Positions 16,012 to 25,359 of a DNA stretch of 64,000 nucleotides are shown here, in pieces. Both the position numbers and the translations under genes were made by a program. Location: contig NZ_LT900217.1 of NCBI RefSeq assembly GCF_900199375.1, positions 1,302,001 through 1,366,000 on the forward strand, written 5' to 3'. Under the pieces are notes generated by a model. It was not told the origin of the DNA. It did no database searches and saw only the letters and a program-made list of their open reading frames with translations. This stretch comes from Gordonibacter urolithinfaciens (GTDB lineage Bacteria; Actinomycetota; Coriobacteriia; Coriobacteriales; Eggerthellaceae). Each line of letters starts with the position of its first letter. Position 1 is the stretch's first letter.

Positions 16012-19000
16012 CTACGCTTTCCGCACTTCCACCCAGAGGTCGAATTGGGCCGCGCCGCCGCCGATGGGGTCGCAGAGGCCGCCGCCTCCGGCGAGCGTGG
16101 GATCGTCGGGCAGAAGCTCGTTCATGCGGAAGCCCCGGCCGCGGCCTCCGGCGAAGCCCGTCTTCTGCTTGCCGGGCTCATCGCCGTCGAGGACGCCCTC
16201 CTCTTCCAGGTAATCGGGCGCGGGACCCACCTGCTGGCCGTCGACGGTCACCGCTCGCGCGCCGTAGCCCTTGTGCCCGAACGAGTAGTTCGAGCCCACC
16301 ACGCCAGGACGGATGCCCTCGGTCACGCGCACATGGCCGGCCATCGCCCCGACCGATCCTTCGATCTCCACGGCGTCGCCATTGGCCAGGCTGCGCGCCT
16401 CGGCGTCGGAAGGGTGCATCCACACGAAGTTCTCGGTGGTCGTCTCGCGCAGCCAGGGCGCGGCGATGGTGCGATGCGAGCCGTTCGTGCGGGCCTTCCA
16501 GTTGATGAAGGCGAGCGGGCGCTCGGGCGGGTGCTCCATCGGCGTGCCGTCGGCGAACGCCACCGGGGCGGGGTGCGCTAGCCCGTCGAAGTTCTCTCCG
16601 GTCAGAGCGTTCTTGAGCGAGGCGGTCTTCGGATCGTAGAATTGGCACAGCCCGCCGTAGCGCGCCTTGATGAGCTCGCCCTCGTAGCCGTCGCCCTTCG
16701 CCGGATCGGCCGAGGCGAACCTCCCGCCGCGGTTGAGCACGTACACCACCTTCGGCCATTCCTCATTGGTGACGGCCGCCTTCCACGCCGCCAGGTCGAA
16801 CGCCTCGCCCAGCGCGCGCGTCCGGGCGCGCTCGAACAGCGCGAGCTCCTCGGAGTCGGCGTCGGGCACGGGCTCCTTGCCCGTGTAGGCGATGTTCGCG
16901 GCCATCTTCAGCCAGTAGTCGTACTCGTTCGACAGCGCCGCCGTGCCACCCGCGCCGTCCTTGCCCACCGGCACCGCGCCCTCGCCCACGCCCGGCAGGT
17001 TGAGGCGCGCCATGAGGTCCAGGTACACGTCCTCCACCGAGCGCGGGCCCTCGTACGCCCGCACGGCCGGCTGCCCCAGCTGGATGAGCTGGTAGGGCTG
17101 GTTGGGATAGATGCTCTCCTGGCTGAACCGCTCGAGGTACACCTTGTCGGGCAGCACGAAGTCGGCGTAGCGCGACGTGTCGCCTATCTCCACGTCGAAC
17201 GACACGAGCAGGTTGATCTTGGCCTGGTCGCCCAGCACGTCGACCAGGCGGTCGCCGCCCGGCGTGGAGTCCACGAGCGAATGGCGGTGGATGAACAGCG
17301 CGCCCAGGTGGTCGTACACGTAGCCGGCGCGCAGCGCGGGCACGATCTCGTGCGAGAGGTTGCCCGGCAGCGGGTACCACGGCCGCGGCGCGGGATAGCC
17401 GGCCTGCTTGAAGTAGCTGGTCTTCTCGTACTCCACCTTCTGGCGCGTGATGGGGATGCCCCAGCCCGCGTGCGCGTCGGGCACCTTCTTCAAATCGTAG
17501 CGGCCCTCAAACGGGGCGAACTTCGCGCCCGCCGCCAGGTGCCCGCCCTTCCAGTCGTGGTTGCCGATGAGGAAGTTGAGGTAGCCCGCCGCCCGCACGG
17601 CGTCGAAGCCGTTGGCGTGCATGGCCGGGCCGCGGTAGCTCATGACGCAGGCGCGCTTGCCGTGCGAGGTGAACTCGCGGGCCACGTCGGCCACCACGGC
17701 GGGGTCGATGCCGGCCTCGGCGGCGTACTCCTCCATCGTGCGCTCGCCCACGCGCTCCTTGAGCAGCGAGAACACGCTTCGCACGCGCGCGGGCTTGCCC
17801 TTGATCTCGATCTCGGCGTCCACCTCGAGGTCAGCCAGACCCGCCACGGCGTCGGCGGCCACCAGCTCGCCGTCCGCGAACACGAAGCGCGCGTCGTCCT
17901 TGAGCGCCTCGCCGTCCGACCCGGCCTCGCCGGCGCGCCCGAGCAACTTCGCCGTGACCACCGGTGCGTTCGGCAAATCGACTGCCACGAGGTGCGTCGC
18001 GTCACTCCAGGTGGGCTCGCCGATGACCGCTGCGGCGGCCTTGCCCGGCGCGCGCAGGTACGCCTCGTCGTAGCGCCCGTTGTCGATGATCCACGCCATC
18101 ATGGCGAACGCGAGCTCGGCATCCTTGCCGGGCACCACGGGCAGCCACACGTCGGCCTTCGACGCGCTGCGGCCCTGGCGCGGGTCCACCACGTACAGCT
18201 TCATGCCGCGCTCGCGCGCGACGGACAGGCGCGGTGCCAGCCACGACGGCCCCTTGTTGGCCGTCATGGGCTCGGTGCCCCAGATGATGAGGCATTCGCA
18301 GTGGTCGATGTCGGCGTACATGCGCTTGTGGTTCGTCGTGGGGTGCGTGCGCACGTTGGCCATGACGCCGGTCATGCCGCATACGCCGCCGTGGTTGAAG
18401 TTGTTGACCGAGCCGAACCCCTGCTGCGTGAGGCGGTCGCCGATGAGGAACATGCGATCGCCGCCGGCCGAGCAGAACAGGTTGGACTTCGGGCCCAGGT
18501 CGGGGTGCGACGTGTCGATGAGGATGTCGGCCCACTTCACGTCGAACGCGTCCTGGGTCATCTCGCCGGACTCCACAAGCGCGACTTCGGCCTCCACCTG
18601 CTTCTTCGGCGCCCAGGCGTACCATTCCGCAATACCGGGCGTGCCGAGGGTCGGCGAGCCGTGCACGATCTCGTCGAGCGCCGTGTCCCAGTCCACTGTT
18701 TCCCACTCGTCGCTTCCGCGCGCGCCCACACGGCGCAACGGACGGGTGATGCGGAACCGATCGTGCACGAGCTGGACGCCCGACTGGCCTTTGAGGCAGA
18801 TCATGCCGCCATTGGTCGCGCGGCCCTCGCGCGCCATGCCGTCGCCGGGAGCGAGCGCCTCCTCGGGCCGCGTGCCATAAGGCACGGGCGCGTAGGGCTG
18901 CGAGTTGAGCGGCGAGTACGGGTTGCCCGCGATCTTGCGCACGAGCGCCGTGGCCCCCTCGTTGGCCTGCGGGCCGTCGGCCGCATCGCACACGCGCACC

Positions 19001-19344
19001 TTGATGGTGCAGTACGTGTTGCAGTTGTTGCACATCGACAGGATCACGTCGTCGGCCGCGTACGCGCCGGTGGCGGTGCCTCGTCCATGTGGTGTGTCGG
19101 TCATAGGATCGTCGCTTGCCATATAAGCCCCCAATCCGGTTCCTGCCGCCAAAGCGCCTAACGCCACCGCGCAGCCCGCACCCACAACCGCGCGCCGCGA
19201 CGGCGTGCCGAACACGCTTGCGGAATTCGGCTCGATCATACCGCTCGCACAAGAGCACGCAGACGGCGTTGCTACCGTTGGCGCGTATTCCGCGCCGACA
19301 CCGCATGTTTCCTTCGACCGGCCGTCGTTACGCTGCGCTTCCAT
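16012..19344 (-). CDS. TtrA-like molybdopterin oxidoreductase catalytic subunit
   Basis: Exported Mo-bis-MGD reductase of 1110 residues in the tetrathionate/arsenate/selenate (TtrA/ArrA/SrdA) branch. The ATG at 19344 has a perfect AAGGAGGTG and overlaps the end of the NrfD-type gene by 17 bases. A Tat motif PSRRAVVG lies unusually far in (Arg50-Arg51). The [4Fe-4S] motif is CNNCNTYC plus MICLKG. The Mo-ligand region reads FNHGGVCGMTG, giving Cys. The gene order B-C-A and the large size match ttrBCA of Salmonella and srdBCA, so tetrathionate is one candidate substrate, but arsenate or selenate cannot be excluded. This is the last gene of the run, with a terminator at its 3' end. Confidence 0.9.
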   Translation of the reverse strand: MEAQRNDGRSKETCGVGAEYAPTVATPSACSCASGMIEPNSASVFGTPSRRAVVGAGCAVALGALAAGTGLGAYMASDDPMTDTPHGRGTATGAYAADDVILSMCNNCNTYCTIKVRVCDAADGPQANEGATALVRKIAGNPYSPLNSQPYAPVPYGTRPEEALAPGDGMAREGRATNGGMICLKGQSGVQLVHDRFRITRPLRRVGARGSDEWETVDWDTALDEIVHGSPTLGTPGIAEWYAWAPKKQVEAEVALVESGEMTQDAFDVKWADILIDTSHPDLGPKSNLFCSAGGDRMFLIGDRLTQQGFGSVNNFNHGGVCGMTGVMANVRTHPTTNHKRMYADIDHCECLIIWGTEPMTANKGPSWLAPRLSVARERGMKLYVVDPRQGRSASKADVWLPVVPGKDAELAFAMMAWIIDNGRYDEAYLRAPGKAAAAVIGEPTWSDATHLVAVDLPNAPVVTAKLLGRAGEAGSDGEALKDDARFVFADGELVAADAVAGLADLEVDAEIEIKGKPARVRSVFSLLKERVGERTMEEYAAEAGIDPAVVADVAREFTSHGKRACVMSYRGPAMHANGFDAVRAAGYLNFLIGNHDWKGGHLAAGAKFAPFEGRYDLKKVPDAHAGWGIPITRQKVEYEKTSYFKQAGYPAPRPWYPLPGNLSHEIVPALRAGYVYDHLGALFIHRHSLVDSTPGGDRLVDVLGDQAKINLLVSFDVEIGDTSRYADFVLPDKVYLERFSQESIYPNQPYQLIQLGQPAVRAYEGPRSVEDVYLDLMARLNLPGVGEGAVPVGKDGAGGTAALSNEYDYWLKMAANIAYTGKEPVPDADSEELALFERARTRALGEAFDLAAWKAAVTNEEWPKVVYVLNRGGRFASADPAKGDGYEGELIKARYGGLCQFYDPKTASLKNALTGENFDGLAHPAPVAFADGTPMEHPPERPLAFINWKARTNGSHRTIAAPWLRETTTENFVWMHPSDAEARSLANGDAVEIEGSVGAMAGHVRVTEGIRPGVVGSNYSFGHKGYGARAVTVDGQQVGPAPDYLEEEGVLDGDEPGKQKTGFAGGRGRGFRMNELLPDDPTLAGGGGLCDPIGGGAAQFDLWVEVRKA

Positions 19345-20830
19345 CGCGCACCTCCTTAGCCCTCGAGCCTTCGCCGCACGATGACGCATCCGCATCGGGC
19401 ACCGCCTTTGTATACGCGCTCTCCAGCCAAACTTCTCCCTCACTCGCACCCATGCGCTCGAGCGGCAGCAACCTTACTGCCAAGCCGTAGCAACCCACAG
19501 CCAGCCCCAGCACAAACAGCGCCACCATCACCTCGCCGAGGCTCGGCACATAGACCGGCGTGGGCATACCAGCCAAGAGCGGCACCGAAAACCCGGCCAC
19601 CACCAGCACATAGCGCAACGCCAGCACGCCCGCCAGAGCCGCCAGCGCGGCAGCCACGGCCCACGCGCCGCCAGCACTGCCGCGATCGGCCCCAACGGCG
19701 CCGCCATCACGAGCGCCGCGCGAGCGCGCCGCGCCCACCGCCAGCAGCACCGCTGGCGCCACGAGGCCCAGCCCGATCTCACCCAGCCAGAACAGCGGCG
19801 CCAAAGGACCTGCCACCATTGCCTGTACGGGGGCAGCCACCGCCGGGTCTCCCGACAGCAGCGCCGGCGCCACTTGGAAGAATATGCAGAACGCCAGCGC
19901 AAACAACGACGCGGCCAGCACGCGGTTCAACCCCACGAGCACGCCGCCGTCCGGCTGCGCCCCGCGCAAGCGTGCCAGCAACCGGTACGCAACGACCAGA
20001 AACGCGGCCGCCGTCACGATAGCCATGACGTAGAACAGCACCGACGTGATGCCGCCCTCCCACAGCCCGCGGGTTTTCACCGCGGCAAAGAACATGCCCG
20101 TGCCGCCCGGAGGCCCCACAAACGAGGTGGCCACGCCCACGCCGGCCAACACGCGGATGGCCAAGTTCACGTTGCCCCGCCGCCTGAGCACGTCGGGGCT
20201 CGTCGCGCCCGCCGCCGATGCTTTCACACCCGACAACTCCGCACCTAACGCTCCCGCGCCCGGCGCGTCCGCGACCCCGTCGCCGCCCGCCGCAGCCTCG
20301 GCCGTGCGCTTGTCGTTCAGCAGCACCAACGCGAACTGCACGATGGCGATCACCATGAAGAACACGTACGCCTTGATCTCCCAAGCCAGCGGCGACGACC
20401 AGTGGAAGAACAGCAGCGTGCCCAGCGAGTGCCGGATGGCGCCCAAGTCGATGCCGATGAAGATCATCGACACCACAAGCGACACCATGCTCAAGCCCAG
20501 CGACAGGCGCGCGATGGGCGCGAAGCGCGGCAGCCTCAGCAGGTACACCAAAGCCGACAGCAGGTACAAACCGCCCGCCAGCCCCGAGAACCAGATGTAC
20601 ACCACCACCCACAAACCCCAGGGCACGGCGTTCGTGGCCCCGGCCATGCCCAGGCCGTTCGCCAGCCGGTCGAACATGAAGTACGCGCCCGCTGCCAACA
20701 GCACGCCCACGATAACGGCCCAACCTACCGTCGCGCGGCGCGAGAACGCCGCCGGCAACGCGTAAGCCTGCAACCGCGGCTCGCGTGAACCCCGCGCTTT
20801 TCGCGCCTTTCGCTCAGCGCTCGATGTCAT
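19328..20830 (-). CDS. NrfD/TtrC-type membrane anchor
   Basis: 500-residue polytopic quinol dehydrogenase of the NrfD/PsrC superfamily. About nine to ten hydrophobic helices are visible, from WAVIVGVLLAAGAYFMF to the C-terminal VPSLGEVMVALFVLGLAVG. The segment PWGLWVVVYIWFSGLAGGLY is typical of the long NrfD members. A soluble Ala/Gly-rich loop of about 60 residues lies mid-protein. It sits between the B and A subunits, 15 bases after B and overlapping A by 17 bases. It should deliver quinol electrons to the B subunit. Confidence 0.9.
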   Translation of the reverse strand: MTSSAERKARKARGSREPRLQAYALPAAFSRRATVGWAVIVGVLLAAGAYFMFDRLANGLGMAGATNAVPWGLWVVVYIWFSGLAGGLYLLSALVYLLRLPRFAPIARLSLGLSMVSLVVSMIFIGIDLGAIRHSLGTLLFFHWSSPLAWEIKAYVFFMVIAIVQFALVLLNDKRTAEAAAGGDGVADAPGAGALGAELSGVKASAAGATSPDVLRRRGNVNLAIRVLAGVGVATSFVGPPGGTGMFFAAVKTRGLWEGGITSVLFYVMAIVTAAAFLVVAYRLLARLRGAQPDGGVLVGLNRVLAASLFALAFCIFFQVAPALLSGDPAVAAPVQAMVAGPLAPLFWLGEIGLGLVAPAVLLAVGAARSRGARDGGAVGADRGSAGGAWAVAAALAALAGVLALRYVLVVAGFSVPLLAGMPTPVYVPSLGEVMVALFVLGLAVGCYGLAVRLLPLERMGASEGEVWLESAYTKAVPDADASSCGEGSRAKEVRDGSAA

Positions 20831-20845
20831 AGCTCTTCACCTCGA

Positions 20846-21493
20846 TCATTTCAGGTAGTAGACGGACGGGTTCGTACCCAGCTCTTCGCGCAGGCGGAAC
20901 GCCCGCGGAGAGGCCGCCAGCTGCGCCACCTTCGACGCCGGGTCGTTCAAGTCGCCGAAGTACCGCGCGTCGCCGATGCACGTCTCGCAGCACGCAGGCG
21001 CCTCGCCCTCGGCGATACGGTGCGCACAGAACGTGCATTTGCGCACCGTGCCGTACGTACCGCGATACTTCCCGCGCGCCCCACGATCCACGCCGTACTC
21101 GGGCGCGGTCACCTGGTCGGCCGCCTGCATCTCGACGGCGTACGACGAGCCTTCGTCGGCCGACCGTGCGCCGTAGGGGCAGGCGGCGATACAGTACTTG
21201 CAGCCGATGCAGCGATCGGCGTCGATGACCACGATGCCGTCCTCACCGCGGTACGTGGCCTGCACGGGACACACCGACACGCACGCCGGGTTCTCGCACT
21301 GCATGCACGGGCGCGGCACCGCCTGTATGCGCACGTTGGGGAACGTCCCCGTCTCCTGCTCGAGCACCACGTTGTACGTAACGCCGGGCGGCGTGCGGTT
21401 CTCGGCCTTGCACGCCACGGTGCACGAGTCGCACCCGACGCATTTCGCCAGATCGATGACCATGCCCCAATGCGGGCGGGAGGAATCTTCCAT
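20846..21493 (-). CDS. TtrB-like iron-sulfur subunit
   Basis: Four-cluster ferredoxin subunit, 215 residues. Cys groups are CVGCDSCTVAC, CMQCENPACVSVC, CIGCKYCIAACPYG and CTFCAHRIAEGEAPACCETC. An insertion of about 30 residues between the third and fourth groups is like that of other TtrB/PsrB proteins. It is the first gene of the B-C-A set. The upstream 147-base gap has a modest hairpin, so it may have its own promoter or be read through from the psr-like genes. Confidence 0.91.
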   Translation of the reverse strand: MEDSSRPHWGMVIDLAKCVGCDSCTVACKAENRTPPGVTYNVVLEQETGTFPNVRIQAVPRPCMQCENPACVSVCPVQATYRGEDGIVVIDADRCIGCKYCIAACPYGARSADEGSSYAVEMQAADQVTAPEYGVDRGARGKYRGTYGTVRKCTFCAHRIAEGEAPACCETCIGDARYFGDLNDPASKVAQLAASPRAFRLREELGTNPSVYYLK

Positions 21494-21559
21494 GCGGCAC
21501 CTACTTTCCTAACGGGGAGCACCACGACCCGAGAGGGCCGCGGTGCTCCAAAGGAGAAC

Positions 21560-21588
21560 AGGCGGTCCCAGGGGGAAGGAGACCGCCT
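21560..21588 (-). terminator. Hairpin between the psr-like and ttr-like sets
   Basis: AGGCGGTC/GACCGCCT stem (8 bp) with a 13-base loop, 53 bases past the NrfD-type stop; followed on the minus strand by a pyrimidine-rich GTTCTCCTTT. A weak or partial terminator. Confidence 0.45.
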
Positions 21589-21640
21589 GCGGTAACGGCC
21601 ATCGGCTGCCGAGGGGAATGCGGGCCGAGGCCGAGAAAGG

Positions 21641-22507
21641 TCAGAGGAACAGCACCGGCAACGCCGCCAAGATGACCAGCAGGCGCAGAAGGAAACCGCC
21701 CACGAGCACGCCCGCCTCACCGATGAGGCTCACCACCAGCGACGTGGTAGACGTTTCCACCCGCTTCGCAATGAACACCGGATAGCCCTCGATGCAGAAC
21801 GGCGCCACCAAGCCCAAGACGACGATACCGCCCCAGAACGCCGGAGCATACTGCCCCGCTATCAGGGAGTGCACCGATGCCGCACCCTCGAAGCTGCCGG
21901 CGCTCACGATGACGAGCATGGTGAACAACACCACCATCTCAATAGCCGAGAGGATGACGTGCGACTTCTTGATGAGCCACATGTGCTCGAAGCGCTCGCG
22001 ATCGGTGACGAGGCCCACAAGCGACGTGGCCGCGAGGCCCGCCGACAGCGCCGACACCACGAACAGGATGGGCAGGATGGCGTTGTTCCACAACGGGTAC
22101 GCCTTCACAACGCCCAGCAGGAAGCCGGTGTAGGCCGCCACAGCGAACGCGAACACGATGCCGATCCACGTGAGCCACTTCGGCACCTTCTTCTTCAGTA
22201 TCTCGAGCACGGCCGCCGCCAAGGCTACCGGCATATAGACGCAGATGAAGTACACGCCCAGCGTCATGACGGAGCCGGGGTTCGACACGAGCCAGAAGAA
22301 GCGCAGCGGGTTGTGCAGGCCGGCTTCGGCGTCGATCATGAGCATGAGCAGGCCGAGCCCTAAGAACACGGGCGCGATGATACGACCGGCGATGCGCATC
22401 TTGTTGCTGTCGGGATACTTGGCCTCTACGAACGCGGCCGTCAGAAACGCTCCGGCCGAGGCGCCGGCCAGAAACAGATACCATGCGATCAAAGGTCCCC
22501 AAACCAT
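21641..22507 (-). CDS. NrfD/PsrC-type membrane anchor
   Basis: 288-residue polytopic anchor of the short NrfD family with about eight helices. It starts WGPLIAWYLFLAGASAGAFL, and DAEAGLHNPLRFFWL is characteristic. It is strongly similar to the anchor of the selenoenzyme operon at 33499-34380, including the shared C-terminal LVGGFLLRxLVI. It starts 7 bases after the B-subunit stop. It probably oxidises menaquinol for the adjacent catalytic subunit. Confidence 0.92.
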   Translation of the reverse strand: MVWGPLIAWYLFLAGASAGAFLTAAFVEAKYPDSNKMRIAGRIIAPVFLGLGLLMLMIDAEAGLHNPLRFFWLVSNPGSVMTLGVYFICVYMPVALAAAVLEILKKKVPKWLTWIGIVFAFAVAAYTGFLLGVVKAYPLWNNAILPILFVVSALSAGLAATSLVGLVTDRERFEHMWLIKKSHVILSAIEMVVLFTMLVIVSAGSFEGAASVHSLIAGQYAPAFWGGIVVLGLVAPFCIEGYPVFIAKRVETSTTSLVVSLIGEAGVLVGGFLLRLLVILAALPVLFL

Positions 22508-22514
22508 GGTTTCA

Positions 22515-23051
22515 TCACCTCACGTAGTAGATCTTGGAAGCGGTCAGGTTGCTTGCGAGCGGTTGCGCATGGTACTGCGCGATAGCCTGCGAGATGTCGC
22601 TCTCGGGGTCGTCCAGGTCGCCGAACACGCGCGCCCCGGATATGCACGTCCCCACGCAGGCGGGCGGGTTGCCCGGCTCACCGTTTTCCCAGCAGAAGCG
22701 GCACTTCTCCACCACGCCGGTCGACTCCTGCACGATGCGGGCCTGGTACGGGCACGCGGCCATGCAGTACTTGCAGCCGATGCACTTCTCCGGGTCCACC
22801 AGCACCACGCCGGAGTCCGTGACGTACGTGGCATGCGTGGGGCACACGGCCGCGCAGGGCGCGTCCTCGCAGTGCTGGCACTGGGTGGGCACGATCTCGT
22901 TGTACACGTTCGGGTACGTGCCGGTCTCCAGCTCGTGGAACTTGATGAACGACTCTCCGGGCTCCAGATGGTTCTTGGCCTGGCAGGCCAGGCGGCAGGC
23001 GTAGCAGCCCACGCACTTCTTCGTGTTGATAAGCATTCCGTAGCGTGCCAT
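22515..23051 (-). CDS. PsrB/PhsB-like iron-sulfur subunit
   Basis: 178-residue four-cluster ferredoxin subunit: CVGCYACRLAC, CQHCEDAPCAAVC, CIGCKYCMAACPYQA and CRFCWENGEPGNPPACVGTC. The compact length is that of PsrB/PhsB. It starts 1 base after the stop of the catalytic subunit, so the two are coupled. It links the NrfD-type anchor to the catalytic subunit. Confidence 0.93.
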   Translation of the reverse strand: MARYGMLINTKKCVGCYACRLACQAKNHLEPGESFIKFHELETGTYPNVYNEIVPTQCQHCEDAPCAAVCPTHATYVTDSGVVLVDPEKCIGCKYCMAACPYQARIVQESTGVVEKCRFCWENGEPGNPPACVGTCISGARVFGDLDDPESDISQAIAQYHAQPLASNLTASKIYYVR

Positions 23052-23052
23052 G

Positions 23053-25254
23053 TTATGCCTCCACCTTCTTCACCGTAACCGCAACCTCCTGGCTCATCAT
23101 GGAGCCCACGCCCGGTTCCATGTCGAACGGGATGAAATCCGTGAGCGCGATGCCGTAGCGGTACGCGCGCGTCTGGGCCGGCGAGTCGCCGCCGTAGTGC
23201 GTGGGCAGGAACACCACGCCGGGCTTGAGGCGCTGCGTCACACGGGCCTCCACCTGGCCCACGTGCTCGCTCGATGCCACTTCCACGGTGTCGCCCGTCT
23301 GCACGCCCAAATCCTCGGCGTCCTGGGCGGATATCCACAGGCGCTCCATGTGGTACTCGCGCGAGATGGCGTTCAGGCAGGCGATGTTCTGCGTCATGGT
23401 ATGGGAGTGGATGCCCTGCTTGCCGCCCACGATGGCGAACTCGCCATCCTTCGGCGTAACCTTGCGCGGGATCCACCCGATGACCGGGTTCAGGCCCGCA
23501 GCGCCCACGGCCTCGGAGGAGAACTCGAACTCGCCCGACGGCGTCTTGAACTTCGGCGTGCCGTACTGGAAGTTGGGGTCGGGCAGCTCCACCACGCCCT
23601 CCCGCTTCATGGTGTCGAGGTCCACGCCCACGGTGGCCAGCTGGGCGGCGGCCAGGTCCTCGGCTGTGAACTGGAAGTACTCGCCCACGCCGCAGGCCTC
23701 GGCCAGGCCGTTGAATATCTCGTCGCAGGTCTTGGCGTCTGGCAGCACCTTGTCGATGGCCACGGTGCGCATGCCCACGAAGTGCTTCTTGCCGCCGATC
23801 CACTCGGGCAGCTCCAGGCGCTCCAGGTACGTGACCTCGGGCAGCACGTAGTCGGACTGCAGCGCCGTCTCGGACATCTGCACGTCGATGGTCACGGCGA
23901 GCTCGGCTTTCTGCAGCGCCTCCGTCCACATCTTCGGCTGCGCGTAGCCCTTCGCGGCGTTGGAGTTGTAGAAGAAGAGGCCCTTGATGGTTCCGTCGAG
24001 CGCCGCCTTGAGGGCGGCCAGGTTCGTGCCGGCGCTGTCGAGGGCGAGCGGGTACTCCTTGTTGCCCACGCGCTTGGCCTGGGGCTTCGGCGGGTCGGCG
24101 AAGCGGGCGTCAGCCAGCTTGCCGGCCGCCGGCGACGACGTGAGCAGCGCGCCGCCCTTGGCGCCGTAGGAGCCCAGGAGCGCGTTCACGGCCGAGGCGG
24201 CACGGGCCGTCTCGAAAGAGTTCTGGTACGAGCAGCCGATGACGGCGCGCCAGCCCGCCTCGATGGAGGCGGCGGGGGCGGCCTTCGCCATGGCGCGCGC
24301 CAACTCCCGGATGCGCTCGGCGGGCACGTCGGTGATCTTGGCGGCCCACTCGGGCGTGTAGTTCCTGGCCTGGGCGGCGAACTCGTCGAAGCCCGCGGTG
24401 CTCTGCTCCACGAAGCCGTGGTCGTAGAGGTCCTCCTCGATGAGCACGTTGCAGAGCGCCAGGATGAACGCCAGGTCGGTGCCCGGGTTGATGGGTACCC
24501 AGTCGCTCGAGAAGATGCCGGAGTTGTTGAGGCGCGGGTCAACGCTCACGATGCGCGTACCGGCTTCCTTGGCCGATGCGAGGCTCTGCACGGACGAGGG
24601 GCGGATGCCGTCGCCGTAGCTGCGGCCGATGAACATGACCATCTTCGCGTTGGCGAAGTCGGTGGAGTAGTTCGACGCGCCCATGGTCTGCTGGTAGGCG
24701 CTCTCCTTCGACAGGTTGCACGACGAGGAGTGCGCGTACACGTTCGGACTGCCCAGCGCGTTCATGAAGCGCTTGGAGTAGTACTTGCCCGACGGGCGCG
24801 GATCCTGGATGATGGCGAGGGACTCGGGGCCGTCCTTGGCGATGATGGCCTGCACCTTCTCGCCGATCTCACGGAAGGCCGTGTCCCAGTCGATGGGCTC
24901 GAACTCGCCGCCCTCCTTGCGGCGCAGGGGCTGCGTGACGCGCTCGTCCGAGTACGCCAACTGGGCCAAGCCATGGCCGCGGCCGCAGATGCGGCCCTTC
25001 GAGTAGGGGTGCACCTCGCTGCCCTTGAGCGTGTACAGCCTGCCGCCCACCGTGGTAGCCACGAGGCCGCATTTGCTGGAGCAACCGTTGCAGAGCGACG
25101 GCGCCGTCTTCACCTCGCCGGACGCCGCGCCATCCGCCTCGGCGGCCTGCGCCTCGGCGCGCCAGGCGCCGAGCGAGAGCGACCCCGCGGCGGCGAGGGC
25201 GGCCGTGGCGGCCGTCCCCTTCAGAAACGTTCGCCTTGAAACGTCTTCGAACAT
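23053..25254 (-). CDS. Polysulfide/thiosulfate-reductase-like catalytic subunit
   Basis: 733-residue molybdopterin oxidoreductase with an N-terminal Tat leader (SRRTFLK, Arg7-Arg8). The [4Fe-4S] site is CNGCSSKC with a later GRICGRG. The Mo-ligand segment AHSSSCNLSKES supplies Cys, as in the PsrA/PhsA group. The ATG at 25254 follows AGGGAGGA; the longer open frame upstream is non-coding. The A-B-NrfD order and sizes fit PsrABC or PhsABC; the exact sulfur substrate cannot be decided. A large hairpin lies just upstream (25294-25359), and a TorD-type gene precedes it. Confidence 0.91.
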   Translation of the reverse strand: MFEDVSRRTFLKGTAATAALAAAGSLSLGAWRAEAQAAEADGAASGEVKTAPSLCNGCSSKCGLVATTVGGRLYTLKGSEVHPYSKGRICGRGHGLAQLAYSDERVTQPLRRKEGGEFEPIDWDTAFREIGEKVQAIIAKDGPESLAIIQDPRPSGKYYSKRFMNALGSPNVYAHSSSCNLSKESAYQQTMGASNYSTDFANAKMVMFIGRSYGDGIRPSSVQSLASAKEAGTRIVSVDPRLNNSGIFSSDWVPINPGTDLAFILALCNVLIEEDLYDHGFVEQSTAGFDEFAAQARNYTPEWAAKITDVPAERIRELARAMAKAAPAASIEAGWRAVIGCSYQNSFETARAASAVNALLGSYGAKGGALLTSSPAAGKLADARFADPPKPQAKRVGNKEYPLALDSAGTNLAALKAALDGTIKGLFFYNSNAAKGYAQPKMWTEALQKAELAVTIDVQMSETALQSDYVLPEVTYLERLELPEWIGGKKHFVGMRTVAIDKVLPDAKTCDEIFNGLAEACGVGEYFQFTAEDLAAAQLATVGVDLDTMKREGVVELPDPNFQYGTPKFKTPSGEFEFSSEAVGAAGLNPVIGWIPRKVTPKDGEFAIVGGKQGIHSHTMTQNIACLNAISREYHMERLWISAQDAEDLGVQTGDTVEVASSEHVGQVEARVTQRLKPGVVFLPTHYGGDSPAQTRAYRYGIALTDFIPFDMEPGVGSMMSQEVAVTVKKVEA

Positions 25255-25293
25255 CCCATTCCTCCCTTTCGTCTTTTCATGCTGATCGGTTTT

Positions 25294-25359
25294 GGTGAGG
25301 CAGGGGGCGGGATGACGCCCTATCCACGACGGAGCATCATCCCGTCCCCCTGCCTCACC
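25294..25359 (-). promoter_or_regulatory. Large intercistronic hairpin between torD and the psr-like A gene
   Basis: A 22-base arm (25294-25315) pairs with 25337-25359 with a single bulge around a 21-base loop; the distal arm overlaps the torD stop codon. No U tract follows. It could protect or cleave the mRNA, or attenuate, giving unequal chaperone and enzyme levels. Confidence 0.6.
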
